Shown here in pieces: positions 37,462-45,461 of a stretch of DNA of 64,000 nucleotides. Origin of the DNA: Anaerolineae bacterium (GTDB lineage: Bacteria > Chloroflexota > Anaerolineae > Anaerolineales > UBA4823); assembly GCA_003327455.1 (NCBI GenBank), contig QOQU01000004.1:62001-126000 (forward strand), read 5' to 3'. The translations under genes were made by a program, and so were the position numbers. The notes under the pieces are model-generated. The model made no database searches. It was not told where the DNA came from and was given only the letters and a program-made list of their open reading frames with translations. Within the stretch, counting starts at the first letter, position 1. The number at the start of each line of letters is the position of its first letter.

Positions 37462-38520
37462 TTATGGCAGAAATTCGCCGCTGGTGGGGTCAACCCCGCT
37501 ATCAATATAACCGCTGACCAATTCGCTGATCATTTGCTCGGTGAAAGCCTGTCTGCCTGGGCTGAAGAGTTCTTCATTGATGTGCGTGAGCGTCAGGGAT
37601 AAATTGACGTCTTGACCGCCTTTGCCCTCTAAAAGGGCCGGTATCAGCGAACGCAATTCGGATGCCAGGTCAATGCTCTGAATCGAAACAATCCAGCGCT
37701 CGCCCAGGGTAGGTGGAGGCGGCTGATCGGAGATCAGGTTAAAACCAGCCTGCCCAAAGGCGGTTAACCATTCCGGGGCAGGTTGGTGGAAAAAGACCGT
37801 CTTGACCGACCAGGTTTGAAAATAGGCAATCAGGCTATCCACATCTGAAGAAGCGGAGGTGGATGATAGTTGTCCGTAGAGGGGATAGGTCGGCACGGGA
37901 AAGGGCGGGTAGAGGGGTTGGCAAAGACCGCAGAAGTAGCGCACACCGTTGCGGAAGGCGTTCTGAGCTGCTTTTCCTTCGGTGGTGTCTGAATCGCTCA
38001 CAACGGCAACACGCCAATCTTCGGTGACGGCAGCTGCAATGAAACCGGCCACAAAACCCTCCCAATCTGGGCGGTAGGGCTGGGCCGTGATGACGCTTAA
38101 GTTCGTTTGAGGGCTCAGGGAGGCATGACCAACTGCCAGAAATTGGGTTTGGGGGGCTGATTCCGCCAGCGCAGCAGGGTCGATTCCGTCCGGAAGGATC
38201 ACAACGAGAGGGATGGGACGGCTCTGAATTTCTTCGACGGTGATCGAAGGCTTGATTTCAAAAAGCAGGTTCTCCTGACGAGCTATTTCGGCTAAAACGG
38301 AATTGGTCTCGTTAAACCATGGCGTTCCCTCTGCCTGAGGGGCAATTAAGACAATGGCAGGTGGAAAGGGGGTTGGCGTCAGGGTTGGTTCGGGGGTAAA
38401 CGTGGCAGTAGAGAGAGGGTTCGCCGCCGTTGGCGTGCTATCAACGCTGCCTGTGCAGGCAGTCAGCAACAAGAAAGCGATCAGAAGGGGGAAACAGGAA
38501 CGAATCCAGATGTGCTGCAT
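37462..38520 (-). CDS. BMP-family-like substrate-binding lipoprotein
   Basis: A 352-residue lipoprotein. The signal peptide ends at LLLTAC, followed by a Thr/Pro-rich tether (TPTPFPP). The rest resembles a periplasmic binding protein of the BMP/PnrA type (a FVAGFIAAAVTEDWRVAVVSDSD segment, then a second lobe), but it is divergent and no ABC partner lies beside it. The start is ATG 38520; 38559 is an upstream non-ATG option. Similar orphan lipoproteins with TPTPT tethers are frequent in Chloroflexota. The ligand is unknown. Confidence 0.7.
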   Translation of the reverse strand: MQHIWIRSCFPLLIAFLLLTACTGSVDSTPTAANPLSTATFTPEPTLTPTPFPPAIVLIAPQAEGTPWFNETNSVLAEIARQENLLFEIKPSITVEEIQSRPIPLVVILPDGIDPAALAESAPQTQFLAVGHASLSPQTNLSVITAQPYRPDWEGFVAGFIAAAVTEDWRVAVVSDSDTTEGKAAQNAFRNGVRYFCGLCQPLYPPFPVPTYPLYGQLSSTSASSDVDSLIAYFQTWSVKTVFFHQPAPEWLTAFGQAGFNLISDQPPPPTLGERWIVSIQSIDLASELRSLIPALLEGKGGQDVNLSLTLTHINEELFSPGRQAFTEQMISELVSGYIDSGVDPTSGEFLP

Positions 38521-38640
38521 GACCTCGATCCTTGGATAGGTTGGAAGGTATTGTATCATGAGCCGTTAGATACCTTGACAAGGAAGAGGGAATATACTCT
38601 TCGGCTACCTTGCTGACGCATAAGCAACGCTCTAAGGGAC

Positions 38641-38785
38641 TTGCCCGCGATCCGGGCAAAGAAAGACCGCCGGATAACATCCCGAAGCGGTCAGTGTCAA
38701 TTATAATCAAGAAGGTTATGCCGGCGGTCTGAGAAGAAGGCAACGCTCCCGTTCCGGTTGGCAGGGCTGGAGCTACGTCCTTCTC
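38641..38785. repeat. Cluster of inverted repeats between divergent genes
   Basis: Three nested or adjacent inverted repeats lie upstream of the uracil-DNA glycosylase gene. They are TTGCCCG-cgatc-CGGGCAA (38641-38659); AGACCGCCGG (38664-38673) with CCGGCGGTCT (38721-38730), whose inner flanks ATAAC/GTTAT also pair; and CTGAGAAG (38729-38736) with CTTCTCAG-like bases near 38778-38785. A TATAAT lies inside the second loop at 38702-38707. It may be a structured RNA leader or a regulatory site. No known RNA family is recognised. Confidence 0.5.
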
Positions 38786-38841
38786 AGGTGGGAAGATTCC
38801 GGGCATGATCGAGAGCGGATAACTCTTCTGGAGGTGTCAAT

Positions 38842-39477
38842 TTGAGTGCCAAGGATGAACTCGAGCAGATTGCTCAACAAGTAGCCCAATGCCAGTTATG
38901 CGAATTGCACTTTTCGCGCAAACGGGCTGTACCCGGTGAAGGCCCTGCGAATGCTGAAATTATGTTTATCGGCGAAGGGCCTGGCTTTCATGAAAACGAA
39001 CAGGGGCGACCTTTTGTCGGGGCAGCCGGGAAGTTCCTGGATGATTTGCTGGAAAAAATCGGGATGCGGCGAGACCAGGTATATATTACCAACGTGGTGA
39101 AGTGTCGTCCTCCCTCCAATCGCGATCCCAAACCGGAAGAGGTGGAGATTTGCACCCGCCATTACCTTGAACGCCAGATTCAGGCTATCAATCCGAAAGT
39201 CATTATCACTCTGGGGCGGTATTCTATGGGGCTCTTCCTTTCCAACGCAAAAATCTCTGATGTGCACGGGCAGTCTTTCTGGGTAAAAGGTCGCTTAATT
39301 GTACCGATGTATCACCCGGCTGCCGGCTTGCACCAAATTTCCCTCAAACCGACGATTGAAAAAGATTTTTTGCGTTTACCAGAACTGCTGGAAAAATCGA
39401 GACAAGTCGGGCCGGAAAGCACCTCTCCACCAACCTTTGACTCGGATCAACCAGCCAGACAACTCTCCCTCTTCTAA
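38842..39477 (+). CDS. Family 4 (4Fe-4S) uracil-DNA glycosylase
   Basis: A 211-residue uracil-DNA glycosylase that removes uracil from deaminated DNA. The cluster ligands are Cys17 and Cys20 (CQLC), with two further Cys in KCRPP and EEVEIC. Motif A is GEGPGFHENEQGRPFVG and motif B is MYHPAA. The C-terminus ends in a QLSLF peptide, which resembles a clamp-binding motif. The TTG start at 38842 is supported by GGAGGT at 38830-38835; no ATG is suitable. Confidence 0.92.
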   Translation: MSAKDELEQIAQQVAQCQLCELHFSRKRAVPGEGPANAEIMFIGEGPGFHENEQGRPFVGAAGKFLDDLLEKIGMRRDQVYITNVVKCRPPSNRDPKPEEVEICTRHYLERQIQAINPKVIITLGRYSMGLFLSNAKISDVHGQSFWVKGRLIVPMYHPAAGLHQISLKPTIEKDFLRLPELLEKSRQVGPESTSPPTFDSDQPARQLSLF

Positions 39478-39486
39478 GGTGAATAG

Positions 39487-40806
39487 ATGAACAATATCAA
39501 AGATACCCTGCTGGAAAAACTGGAGCAAAAAACAGCCCAGGTTGCCATCCTGGGGATGGGCTATGTGGGTTTGCCATTAGCGGTGGTCTTTGCCGAAGCT
39601 GGTTTTCGGGTGATCGGCATCGATCCCGATGAGCGCAAGGTGGCAACCATCCGGCGTGGTGAGAGCCACATTCAGGATGTCCCGGCAACAACAGTGCAGG
39701 CTCTCGTGCAAAGCCAGAAACTGCACGCCACCACCGATTTCTCGGTCATCCGAGAGGTCGATGCAGTCAGCATCTGTGTACCCACACCGCTGCGGAAAAC
39801 CGGTGATCCCGATCTCTCTTTTATCCTGGACGCTACCGACCAGTTGGGACAATATGTTCATCCTGGGATGGTGGTCGTCCTGGAGTCAACCACCTATCCG
39901 GGCACGACACGCGAGATTCTTCTGCCTCGTCTGGAACAACGTAACGGCGTGGTGGTGGGAGAAAATTTCTTTCTTGCGTTCTCGCCGGAACGGGTCGATC
40001 CGGGACGCACCGACTGGACGACCTACAACACCCCCAAAGTTGTTGGCGGCATCACCCCCGCCTGTACCGAAGTCGCCAGCCGCTGGTATCAACAAGCCCT
40101 GCAGACGGTTGTGCCGGTTTCCTCTGCCGAGGTTGCCGAGATGGCAAAGCTACTCGAAAACACCTTCCGCATGATCAATATCGGCATGGTCAACGAGATG
40201 GCCATCATGTGCGATCGGCTGGGAATCGATGTATGGGAGGTAATCGACGCCGCCGCAACCAAGCCCTTCGGCTTTATGAAATTTACACCCGGCCCGGGCC
40301 TGGGAGGGCACTGTATTCCGATTGACCCGCTGTATCTTTCCTGGAAACTGCGCGCCCTGAAATACACCGCCCGCTTTATCGAATTGGCCTCCGAGATCAA
40401 CACCAATATGCCCCGTTATGTGGTGGGGAAGGTTCAGGATGCCCTCAACGAGCAGGGCAAAGCGCTCAAAGGCAGCAGGGTGCTGGTGCTGGGTGCAGCC
40501 TATAAAGCGGATATCGACGACCTGCGCGAATCGCCAGCCCTGGACGTGATTGGGTTGCTGCATCAGAAAGGCGCACGGGTGAGTTATCATGACCCCTATA
40601 TACCATCATTGAACCACGATGGGCTGGACTATCAAAGCGTTCCTGATCTGATGGAAGCGGTTCGGCAGGCAGATTGTGTGGTCATCATCACCAATCACAG
40701 CAGCTATAACTACACCGCCATCCTCGAAAACGCCCATTTGATCGTTGACACCCGCAACGCTCTGGGGAAGCTCGGTAAAGGAAATCCGAAAGTGGTCAGA
40801 TTGTGA
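39487..40806 (+). CDS. Nucleotide-sugar 6-dehydrogenase (UDP-glucose/UDP-GlcNAc dehydrogenase family)
   Basis: A 439-residue NAD-dependent four-electron dehydrogenase that oxidises a UDP-hexose to the uronic acid. It has the N-terminal Rossmann motif ILGMGYVGLPLA (about 20-31), the catalytic Cys276 in GLGGHCIPIDP, and the C-terminal UDP-binding domain (GAAYKADIDDLRESPAL). The ESTTYPGTT loop and overall pattern resemble the WecC/WbpA branch, so UDP-HexNAc is a plausible substrate. It begins the polysaccharide cluster, which is then interrupted by the island at 40.8-41.9 kb. Confidence 0.9.
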   Translation: MNNIKDTLLEKLEQKTAQVAILGMGYVGLPLAVVFAEAGFRVIGIDPDERKVATIRRGESHIQDVPATTVQALVQSQKLHATTDFSVIREVDAVSICVPTPLRKTGDPDLSFILDATDQLGQYVHPGMVVVLESTTYPGTTREILLPRLEQRNGVVVGENFFLAFSPERVDPGRTDWTTYNTPKVVGGITPACTEVASRWYQQALQTVVPVSSAEVAEMAKLLENTFRMINIGMVNEMAIMCDRLGIDVWEVIDAAATKPFGFMKFTPGPGLGGHCIPIDPLYLSWKLRALKYTARFIELASEINTNMPRYVVGKVQDALNEQGKALKGSRVLVLGAAYKADIDDLRESPALDVIGLLHQKGARVSYHDPYIPSLNHDGLDYQSVPDLMEAVRQADCVVIITNHSSYNYTAILENAHLIVDTRNALGKLGKGNPKVVRL

Positions 40807-40816
40807 AGAAAAAAGA

Positions 40817-40882
40817 CAACGAATGAGGAACGAATAAACGAATGCAACGAATGAGGAACGAATAAACGAATGCAACGAATGA
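40817..40882 (+). repeat. 28-bp tandem repeat (2.4 copies), left boundary of an island
   Basis: Two identical 28-base units (40817-40844, 40845-40872) are followed by the first ten bases of a third. The unit is built from the subrepeat ACGAAT, with the core AACGAATAAACGAAT. An inverted copy matching 25 of 28 bases lies at 41897-41924. A further fragment (AAATAAACGAATT) lies near 40895-40907. Confidence 0.9.
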
Positions 40883-40920
40883 ATAAAGAGGAGCAAATAA
40901 ACGAATTTTCCAGCCAGTTT

Positions 40921-40942
40921 GGAGCGGACTGAAGTCCGTTCC
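40921..40942. repeat. REP-like palindrome
   Basis: GGAGCGGACT-ga-AGTCCGTTCC forms a 10-base stem with one G-T pair. It lies in the non-coding part of the island, after the tandem repeat. Palindromes of the GGACTNAAGTCC kind recur between genes in many bacteria. It is not followed by a T-run, so it is not a typical terminator. Confidence 0.7.
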
Positions 40943-41082
40943 CAAAACGTGAATAGTCAGACCAATTCCATTCATTACGTTAGCCCACTAGGTTTCAACG
41001 ACCTAAGTCAGGGCGTTCGCTCGCCGAAATGTCTGAATATAGCGATCAGAAACCAAGTCACAACCAGATGCTGGAGGGGACG

Positions 41083-41529
41083 ATGGTCAACAAGAATGCG
41101 AAGCCAGGCTTAATCGATGATAACCTCAACGGTCTTACCTATAAAGTGATTGGAATTGCGATGGATGTCCATAATGATTTGGGACCTGGACATCGCGAAG
41201 TTACTTATCATAATGCCATGTCCCAGCGATTTAGGGACGCGGGATTGATAGCTGAGCGCGAACCGACACTTCCGATCTACGATGAGAATGGTAGCTTGGT
41301 CAATTTTTATAAGCCCGATCACCTCGTTGAGCAGCTTCTTTTGGTAGAATACAAAGCACATTTTTATCCATTGACGAATGACGAGATTGCTCAGTGCATT
41401 GACTACTTTGCTGCCTCGGATTGTCAGGTCTTACTCCTTTTTAATTTTGGTAGAAGCCGTTTGGAATGGAAAAGACTTTTTCCACCGACTCACATCTTAG
41501 CCCACCGACGTAAACGTTGGCGGCGTTGA
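41083..41529 (+). CDS. GxxExxY family protein
   Basis: A 148-residue protein of the GxxExxY family, a PD-(D/E)xK-like domain of unknown function. The signature is GHREVTY within DVHNDLGPGHREVTYHNAM. The nuclease-like core has the conserved LLVEYKA (about 85-91) and a C-terminal LLLFNFGRSRLEWKRL strand and helix. ATG 41083 is supported by GGAGGGG; ATG 41029 would add 18 residues. It sits alone between polysaccharide genes, flanked by inverted copies of a 28-base repeat. Composition is AT-richer than the neighbours. Confidence 0.88.
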   Translation: MVNKNAKPGLIDDNLNGLTYKVIGIAMDVHNDLGPGHREVTYHNAMSQRFRDAGLIAEREPTLPIYDENGSLVNFYKPDHLVEQLLLVEYKAHFYPLTNDEIAQCIDYFAASDCQVLLLFNFGRSRLEWKRLFPPTHILAHRRKRWRR

Positions 41530-41950
41530 AAGAGTGATGAAAGTGTCATGTAACGTGCCACCTCATATTGACACTCTTTGTATTTTCCTATTAATGGCTG
41601 AGTTTTTGCGCTCTCTCAAATCAGTGATTTGTTATGAGCGGCATTCCCTTACCTGCTGGCATAGCTACCTGGAGTTATCTAATTTGGATAATCACACATC
41701 AACATCCTCTCAAACCTATCATCTCTGCAGGAAATCTTCTTATCTCCTTATCCTGCCCCTTGGGAAATCGCCCCCCTCTCTTCGTCCACCCAACCAAAAC
41801 GATGCAAAAGTCTTTCATTCGCTTACTCGATTCTGGTATAGCCAGTTCAACCCATGTCATCCTCTCTTCCCTCCCTGCTGCTTGGCAGGACTTTACAATT
41901 CGTTTATTCGTTTCCCATTCGTTGGCTTACTTCTTTCCCGCTAAACGCCT
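41530..41950. other. Non-coding right part of the island, 421 bp
   Basis: Pyrimidine-rich sequence with overlapping open frames up to about 135 codons, which lack ribosome sites and recognisable motifs and are judged spurious. Its end contains the inverted repeat copy. The epimerase gene begins at once after it. Confidence 0.5.
41897..41924 (-). repeat. Inverted copy of the 28-bp repeat, right boundary of the island
   Basis: On the minus strand this reads as the same unit as at 40817-40872, with 25 of 28 positions identical (differences at unit positions 10, 12 and 28). Together the two sites bracket 1.1 kb that holds only the GxxExxY gene. Confidence 0.88.
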
Positions 41951-42931
41951 ATGAACCATTACTTACTCACTGGAACAGCCGGCTTTATTGCCGCTCGAGT
42001 GGCAGAACGATTGCTGCAAGCAGGTCACGCTGTTTATGGCGTGGATAACCTGAACGATGCGTATGACGTTCGCCTGAAGGAATACCGTCTCAGAAAACTT
42101 CAACAGTATGAGCATTTCACGTTCGAGCGCCTGGATATTGGCGAAGCCGAGGCGGTGCGGGCGTTGTTTGCGAAAATGCCCGCTGAGGGCTGGCAGGCCG
42201 TGATCAACCTGGCTGCCCGGGCAGGGGTGCGCCAGTCGTTGCTCGACCCGTGGGTGTATTACCAGACCAACGTCACCGGAACGCTCAATTTGCTGGAGGC
42301 CTGCCGCACGCATGGAGTTAAAAAATTTCTTCTGGCTTCCACCTCGAGCGTGTATGGAGCAAAGGCACCCTTACCCACCCCTGAAGAGGCTTCCAGCGAT
42401 TTTCCGCTCCAACCCTATGCTGCCAGCAAAAAAGCGGCTGAGGTGATGTGTCATACCTATCATTATCTCTATGGGTTGGACATTAGCGTGGTGCGCTATT
42501 TCACCGTCTATGGGCCAGCCGGTCGACCGGATATGGTCATGTTTCGCTTTGTGCAGGGGATACTGGAGGGCAAACCGATCACCATCTACGGCGATGGCAC
42601 CCAATCCCGCGGCTTCACCTATGTAGAGGACATTGCTGAGGGCACGATTTTAGCTCTGCAACCGTTAGGATATGAGATTGTGAACCTGGGTGGGCATGAG
42701 ACCATTCAAATCGGTGAATTATTGAACCTCTTCGAACAATTAACCGGGCGACGGGCACAGGTTAACTATGCGCCTGCCCATCCGGCGGATATGTATGCCA
42801 ATTGGGCAGATACGCGCAAAGCCCAAACCCTGTTGGGATGGCACCCCAAAGTCGGCCTACAGGAGGGGGTGAGAAGCCTGGTGGAGTGGTATCAGCAGGA
42901 GCGCGATTGGGCGAGCCAGGTGAAAACATGA
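41951..42931 (+). CDS. NAD-dependent nucleotide-sugar epimerase (UDP-glucuronate 4-epimerase-like)
   Basis: A 326-residue extended SDR. It has TGTAGFIAARVAERL at the N-terminus (NAD loop; the third Gly of the usual TGxxGFIG is Ala), NLAARAGVRQSL (about 87), Ser in STSSVYG, and YAASKKAAE with the catalytic Tyr and Lys (about 150-154). GDGTQSRGFTYVEDIA is the sugar-binding region. Similarity of the ARAGVRxS segment suggests UDP-glucuronate 4-epimerase. It should act on the product of the dehydrogenase at 39487. It overlaps the flippase gene by four bases. Confidence 0.9.
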   Translation: MNHYLLTGTAGFIAARVAERLLQAGHAVYGVDNLNDAYDVRLKEYRLRKLQQYEHFTFERLDIGEAEAVRALFAKMPAEGWQAVINLAARAGVRQSLLDPWVYYQTNVTGTLNLLEACRTHGVKKFLLASTSSVYGAKAPLPTPEEASSDFPLQPYAASKKAAEVMCHTYHYLYGLDISVVRYFTVYGPAGRPDMVMFRFVQGILEGKPITIYGDGTQSRGFTYVEDIAEGTILALQPLGYEIVNLGGHETIQIGELLNLFEQLTGRRAQVNYAPAHPADMYANWADTRKAQTLLGWHPKVGLQEGVRSLVEWYQQERDWASQVKT

Positions 42932-44301
42932 GTTCGAGCTGGGTCATGCGCCTGCGCGTTTGGGGCGTTGCCTTATTTGCCAATCCCCTCTTGCGGCGGG
43001 TGGTAAAAAACTCTGCTTATCTGTTTAGCGCCACCGGAATCTCGGCGGCGATTGGCATGCTACAGGGAATTCTCACCGCGCGCCTCCTGGGGGTGGAAAA
43101 TTTTGGCATCCTGGGTGCAATCACGGTTTTCACCAGCGTGATCAACCGTTTTGCTTCCTTCCGCATGAGCGAGCTGGTAGTGCGCTATGTCGGCGAGTTT
43201 GAAGAACGGGGCGAACAAGAGCAAGCCGCCGCCCTGTTCAAGGGGGCAGCGCTGGTGGAAATGGGCGCTTCGCTGGTTGCCTTTGCGCTCATCTGGGCAT
43301 TGGCGCCGTTCGGCGCTCGCTGGCTGGCGAAGGATGTCCAAACGGCAACCTGGTTTACCCTCTATGGTTGGATCGTGATCGCCAACCTGATCGCAGAATC
43401 TTCGACTGGCTTGTTGCAAATTTTCGATCGCTTTCGCCGTATGGCATGGCTGCAGCTTGGCGGCAGTCTGGTGACCTTGCTTTTAATCGGGTTTGCCTAT
43501 CTCAACCACAGCGGCCTGGCAGGCGTGCTGTGGGCGTATATCCTGGGCAAGTCGGTAGGAGCTTTGGGTTTCACCGTTGCGGCACTGCGCGAAGCACAAG
43601 TCCGCTGGGGAGAGCGCTGGTGGCAAGCGCCTTTGAACCGCTTGCGACCAAAATTTGGCGAACTGGCGCGCTTTGCCCTAAGCACCAATATCAGCGCCTC
43701 GCTCAGTCTGATCAACAAAGACAGTGAACTGTTATGGATTTCCTTCTTGCGCAACCCCCTCGAGACAGGGTATTATAAACTAGCGCTTTCGCTGATCAAT
43801 ATTGTGCAAATGCCGGTCAGCCCCTTGCCTCAAGCCACCTATCCAGAACTTGCGCGTGAAATGGCACGCCGCAACTGGCAGGGCGTGCGCGCTTTGTTGC
43901 GGCAGGGGAGCCTGCTTGCCGGTGGATATACCCTGCTGGCTGCCCTTTGCCTGGCGGTCTTGGGCAAGCCGCTCATTCGTTTTCTCTATACCGAGCCCTA
44001 TCTGCCGGCATATCCGGCTCTCCTGATCCTGCTGGGGGGCTTTCTGGTCGCCAACACATTCTACTGGCATCGCTCTGCCTTGCTCGCCATCGGTCGGGCA
44101 GAATTCCCTGCCCAGGTGAATTTTGTCTTAGCCATCTTGAAGATCGGCGGCATCTTTTTGCTGGTGCCGCGCTTCGGGTATTTAGCCAATGCTGCCCTGC
44201 TTTCGGCCTCGTATCTGCTTGGCGTCAGCGTTTCGGTCGGGGTGTTCGCCCTGACCCTGCGGCGGCGGGCAGACCAATCGGTTGCCCAGAGTTTGCCATG
44301 A
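42928..44301 (+). CDS. Polysaccharide flippase (Wzx/MATE-like membrane protein)
   Basis: A 457-residue integral membrane protein with about 12-14 helices, of the polysaccharide biosynthesis (RfbX/MVF-type) family. The start region NSAYLFSATGISAAIGMLQGILTARLLG (here in part: ISAAIGMLQGILTARLLG) is typical of the family. It should move undecaprenyl-linked oligosaccharide across the membrane. The ATG overlaps the epimerase stop, and its stop overlaps the next glycosyltransferase start; all four genes 41951-46846 form one translationally coupled operon. Confidence 0.9.
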   Translation: MSSSWVMRLRVWGVALFANPLLRRVVKNSAYLFSATGISAAIGMLQGILTARLLGVENFGILGAITVFTSVINRFASFRMSELVVRYVGEFEERGEQEQAAALFKGAALVEMGASLVAFALIWALAPFGARWLAKDVQTATWFTLYGWIVIANLIAESSTGLLQIFDRFRRMAWLQLGGSLVTLLLIGFAYLNHSGLAGVLWAYILGKSVGALGFTVAALREAQVRWGERWWQAPLNRLRPKFGELARFALSTNISASLSLINKDSELLWISFLRNPLETGYYKLALSLINIVQMPVSPLPQATYPELAREMARRNWQGVRALLRQGSLLAGGYTLLAALCLAVLGKPLIRFLYTEPYLPAYPALLILLGGFLVANTFYWHRSALLAIGRAEFPAQVNFVLAILKIGGIFLLVPRFGYLANAALLSASYLLGVSVSVGVFALTLRRRADQSVAQSLP

Positions 44302-45461
44302 GAGTAGGTTTCGTTTTACCTGCTTTGCAAAAGCCGAGCGGCTGGCGCAGTTACGCGCTGGGGTTGATCGGCGAACTGCTGGATGAGGTGGAAGCAGTCT
44401 TGTTTGTTGCCAAAGAGGAGGCAACTGCAGCGAAAAGGGATTTTCCCCAAGTGCCCATCTTTATTCTGCCTGCCACCCAAAGCGCTTCTTTGCAAAGCCC
44501 GAGCGGAGGCTTGCGATTGTGGCAAACCTTCCGGGCGATCCAATCTTTAAACATATCCTTAGACCTGGTGCATTCGTTCGAGGCTTACCCGACCGGTCTG
44601 GTGGGACACTGGCTGGCCAGGCGGTGTCATTGTCCCCATATCCTCACTGTCCACGGCACTTACGGGGTGATCTGGAAAGCCTCGATTTTTGATCGTCTTC
44701 TCTATCGGCAGGTGCTCCGTTCAGCAGCCCATCTCTGCCCGGTCTCTCAGGCAACTGCCCGGCGGATTGAGCAAGCTTTTGGGGATGTGCTCAGGCAGGT
44801 TCCCATCACCGCGATATGGAATGGCAATCAATATACCCAGCGCGTCTCCTCTGAAGTAGCCCTGCAACGACGTCTGCCGCAGAGCCCGACTCTGCTCAGT
44901 GTGGGGGAAGTCAAACCCCGCAAAGGGTATCATGTATCCCTGAAAGTTTTTGCTCGCTTGCAGAAAGAACTTCCCAATGTGCAATATGAAATTATCGGCA
45001 ACTGCCCGAACAACACCTACACCCAAAGCCTGAATGAGATCATTCGCCAAAATGGCTTAACGGGCGTTCGCTTCCATGGCGCAGTGAGCGAGGCAGATCT
45101 GGCGCGCTTCTATCAGCAAGCCAGCCTGTTTTTGCTGACTCCTCAGGATGGCGTGGGGGCGCAAAAACTGGCTTTTGAAGGTTTTGGGCTGGTCTATCTG
45201 GAAGCCGGAGCTTACGGCTTACCGGTGATTGCCAGCGATTGCGGCGGAGTTGCCGAAGCGGTTCGGCAGGGCGAGACCGGATTCGTTTTTGCCCAGGACG
45301 ATGTCGAAGGGATGGCGCAGGCTGCGCTTCGACTGTTGACCGATGAAGAACTTAACCGCCGCATGGGATTGGCAAACCGCCGCTGGGCGGAGACGCTCAC
45401 ATGGAGACGTGCAGCCGAAGAATTTCTGAAGATTTACAGGAAGGCGGTGAAAGAGACGTGA
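44298..45461 (+). CDS. Glycosyltransferase family 4 (GT-B fold)
   Basis: A 387-residue retaining GT-B enzyme. The N-terminal acceptor domain has HSFEAYPTGLVGHWLARR and HILTVHGTYG. The C-terminal donor domain has SVGEVKPRKGYHVSLKVF (about 195) and the E-x7-E region FGLVYLEAGAYGLPVIASDCGGVAEAV (short form; about 300-325). GT4 members transfer hexoses from nucleotide donors to lipid-linked acceptors. It overlaps both neighbours by four bases. Confidence 0.92.
   Translation: MRVGFVLPALQKPSGWRSYALGLIGELLDEVEAVLFVAKEEATAAKRDFPQVPIFILPATQSASLQSPSGGLRLWQTFRAIQSLNISLDLVHSFEAYPTGLVGHWLARRCHCPHILTVHGTYGVIWKASIFDRLLYRQVLRSAAHLCPVSQATARRIEQAFGDVLRQVPITAIWNGNQYTQRVSSEVALQRRLPQSPTLLSVGEVKPRKGYHVSLKVFARLQKELPNVQYEIIGNCPNNTYTQSLNEIIRQNGLTGVRFHGAVSEADLARFYQQASLFLLTPQDGVGAQKLAFEGFGLVYLEAGAYGLPVIASDCGGVAEAVRQGETGFVFAQDDVEGMAQAALRLLTDEELNRRMGLANRRWAETLTWRRAAEEFLKIYRKAVKET

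Noticed and set aside
38560-38841. A riboswitch (cyclic di-GMP, SAM or T-box) between the lipoprotein and glycosylase genes
   Set aside because: I looked on both strands for the conserved cores and found only partial resemblance (for example GGTAGC), not the required arrangement.
41534-41954. Two overlapping plus-strand ORFs of 106-136 codons in the island
   Set aside because: No ribosome sites, no recognisable motifs, composition typical of pyrimidine-rich spacer, and one overlaps the inverted repeat.
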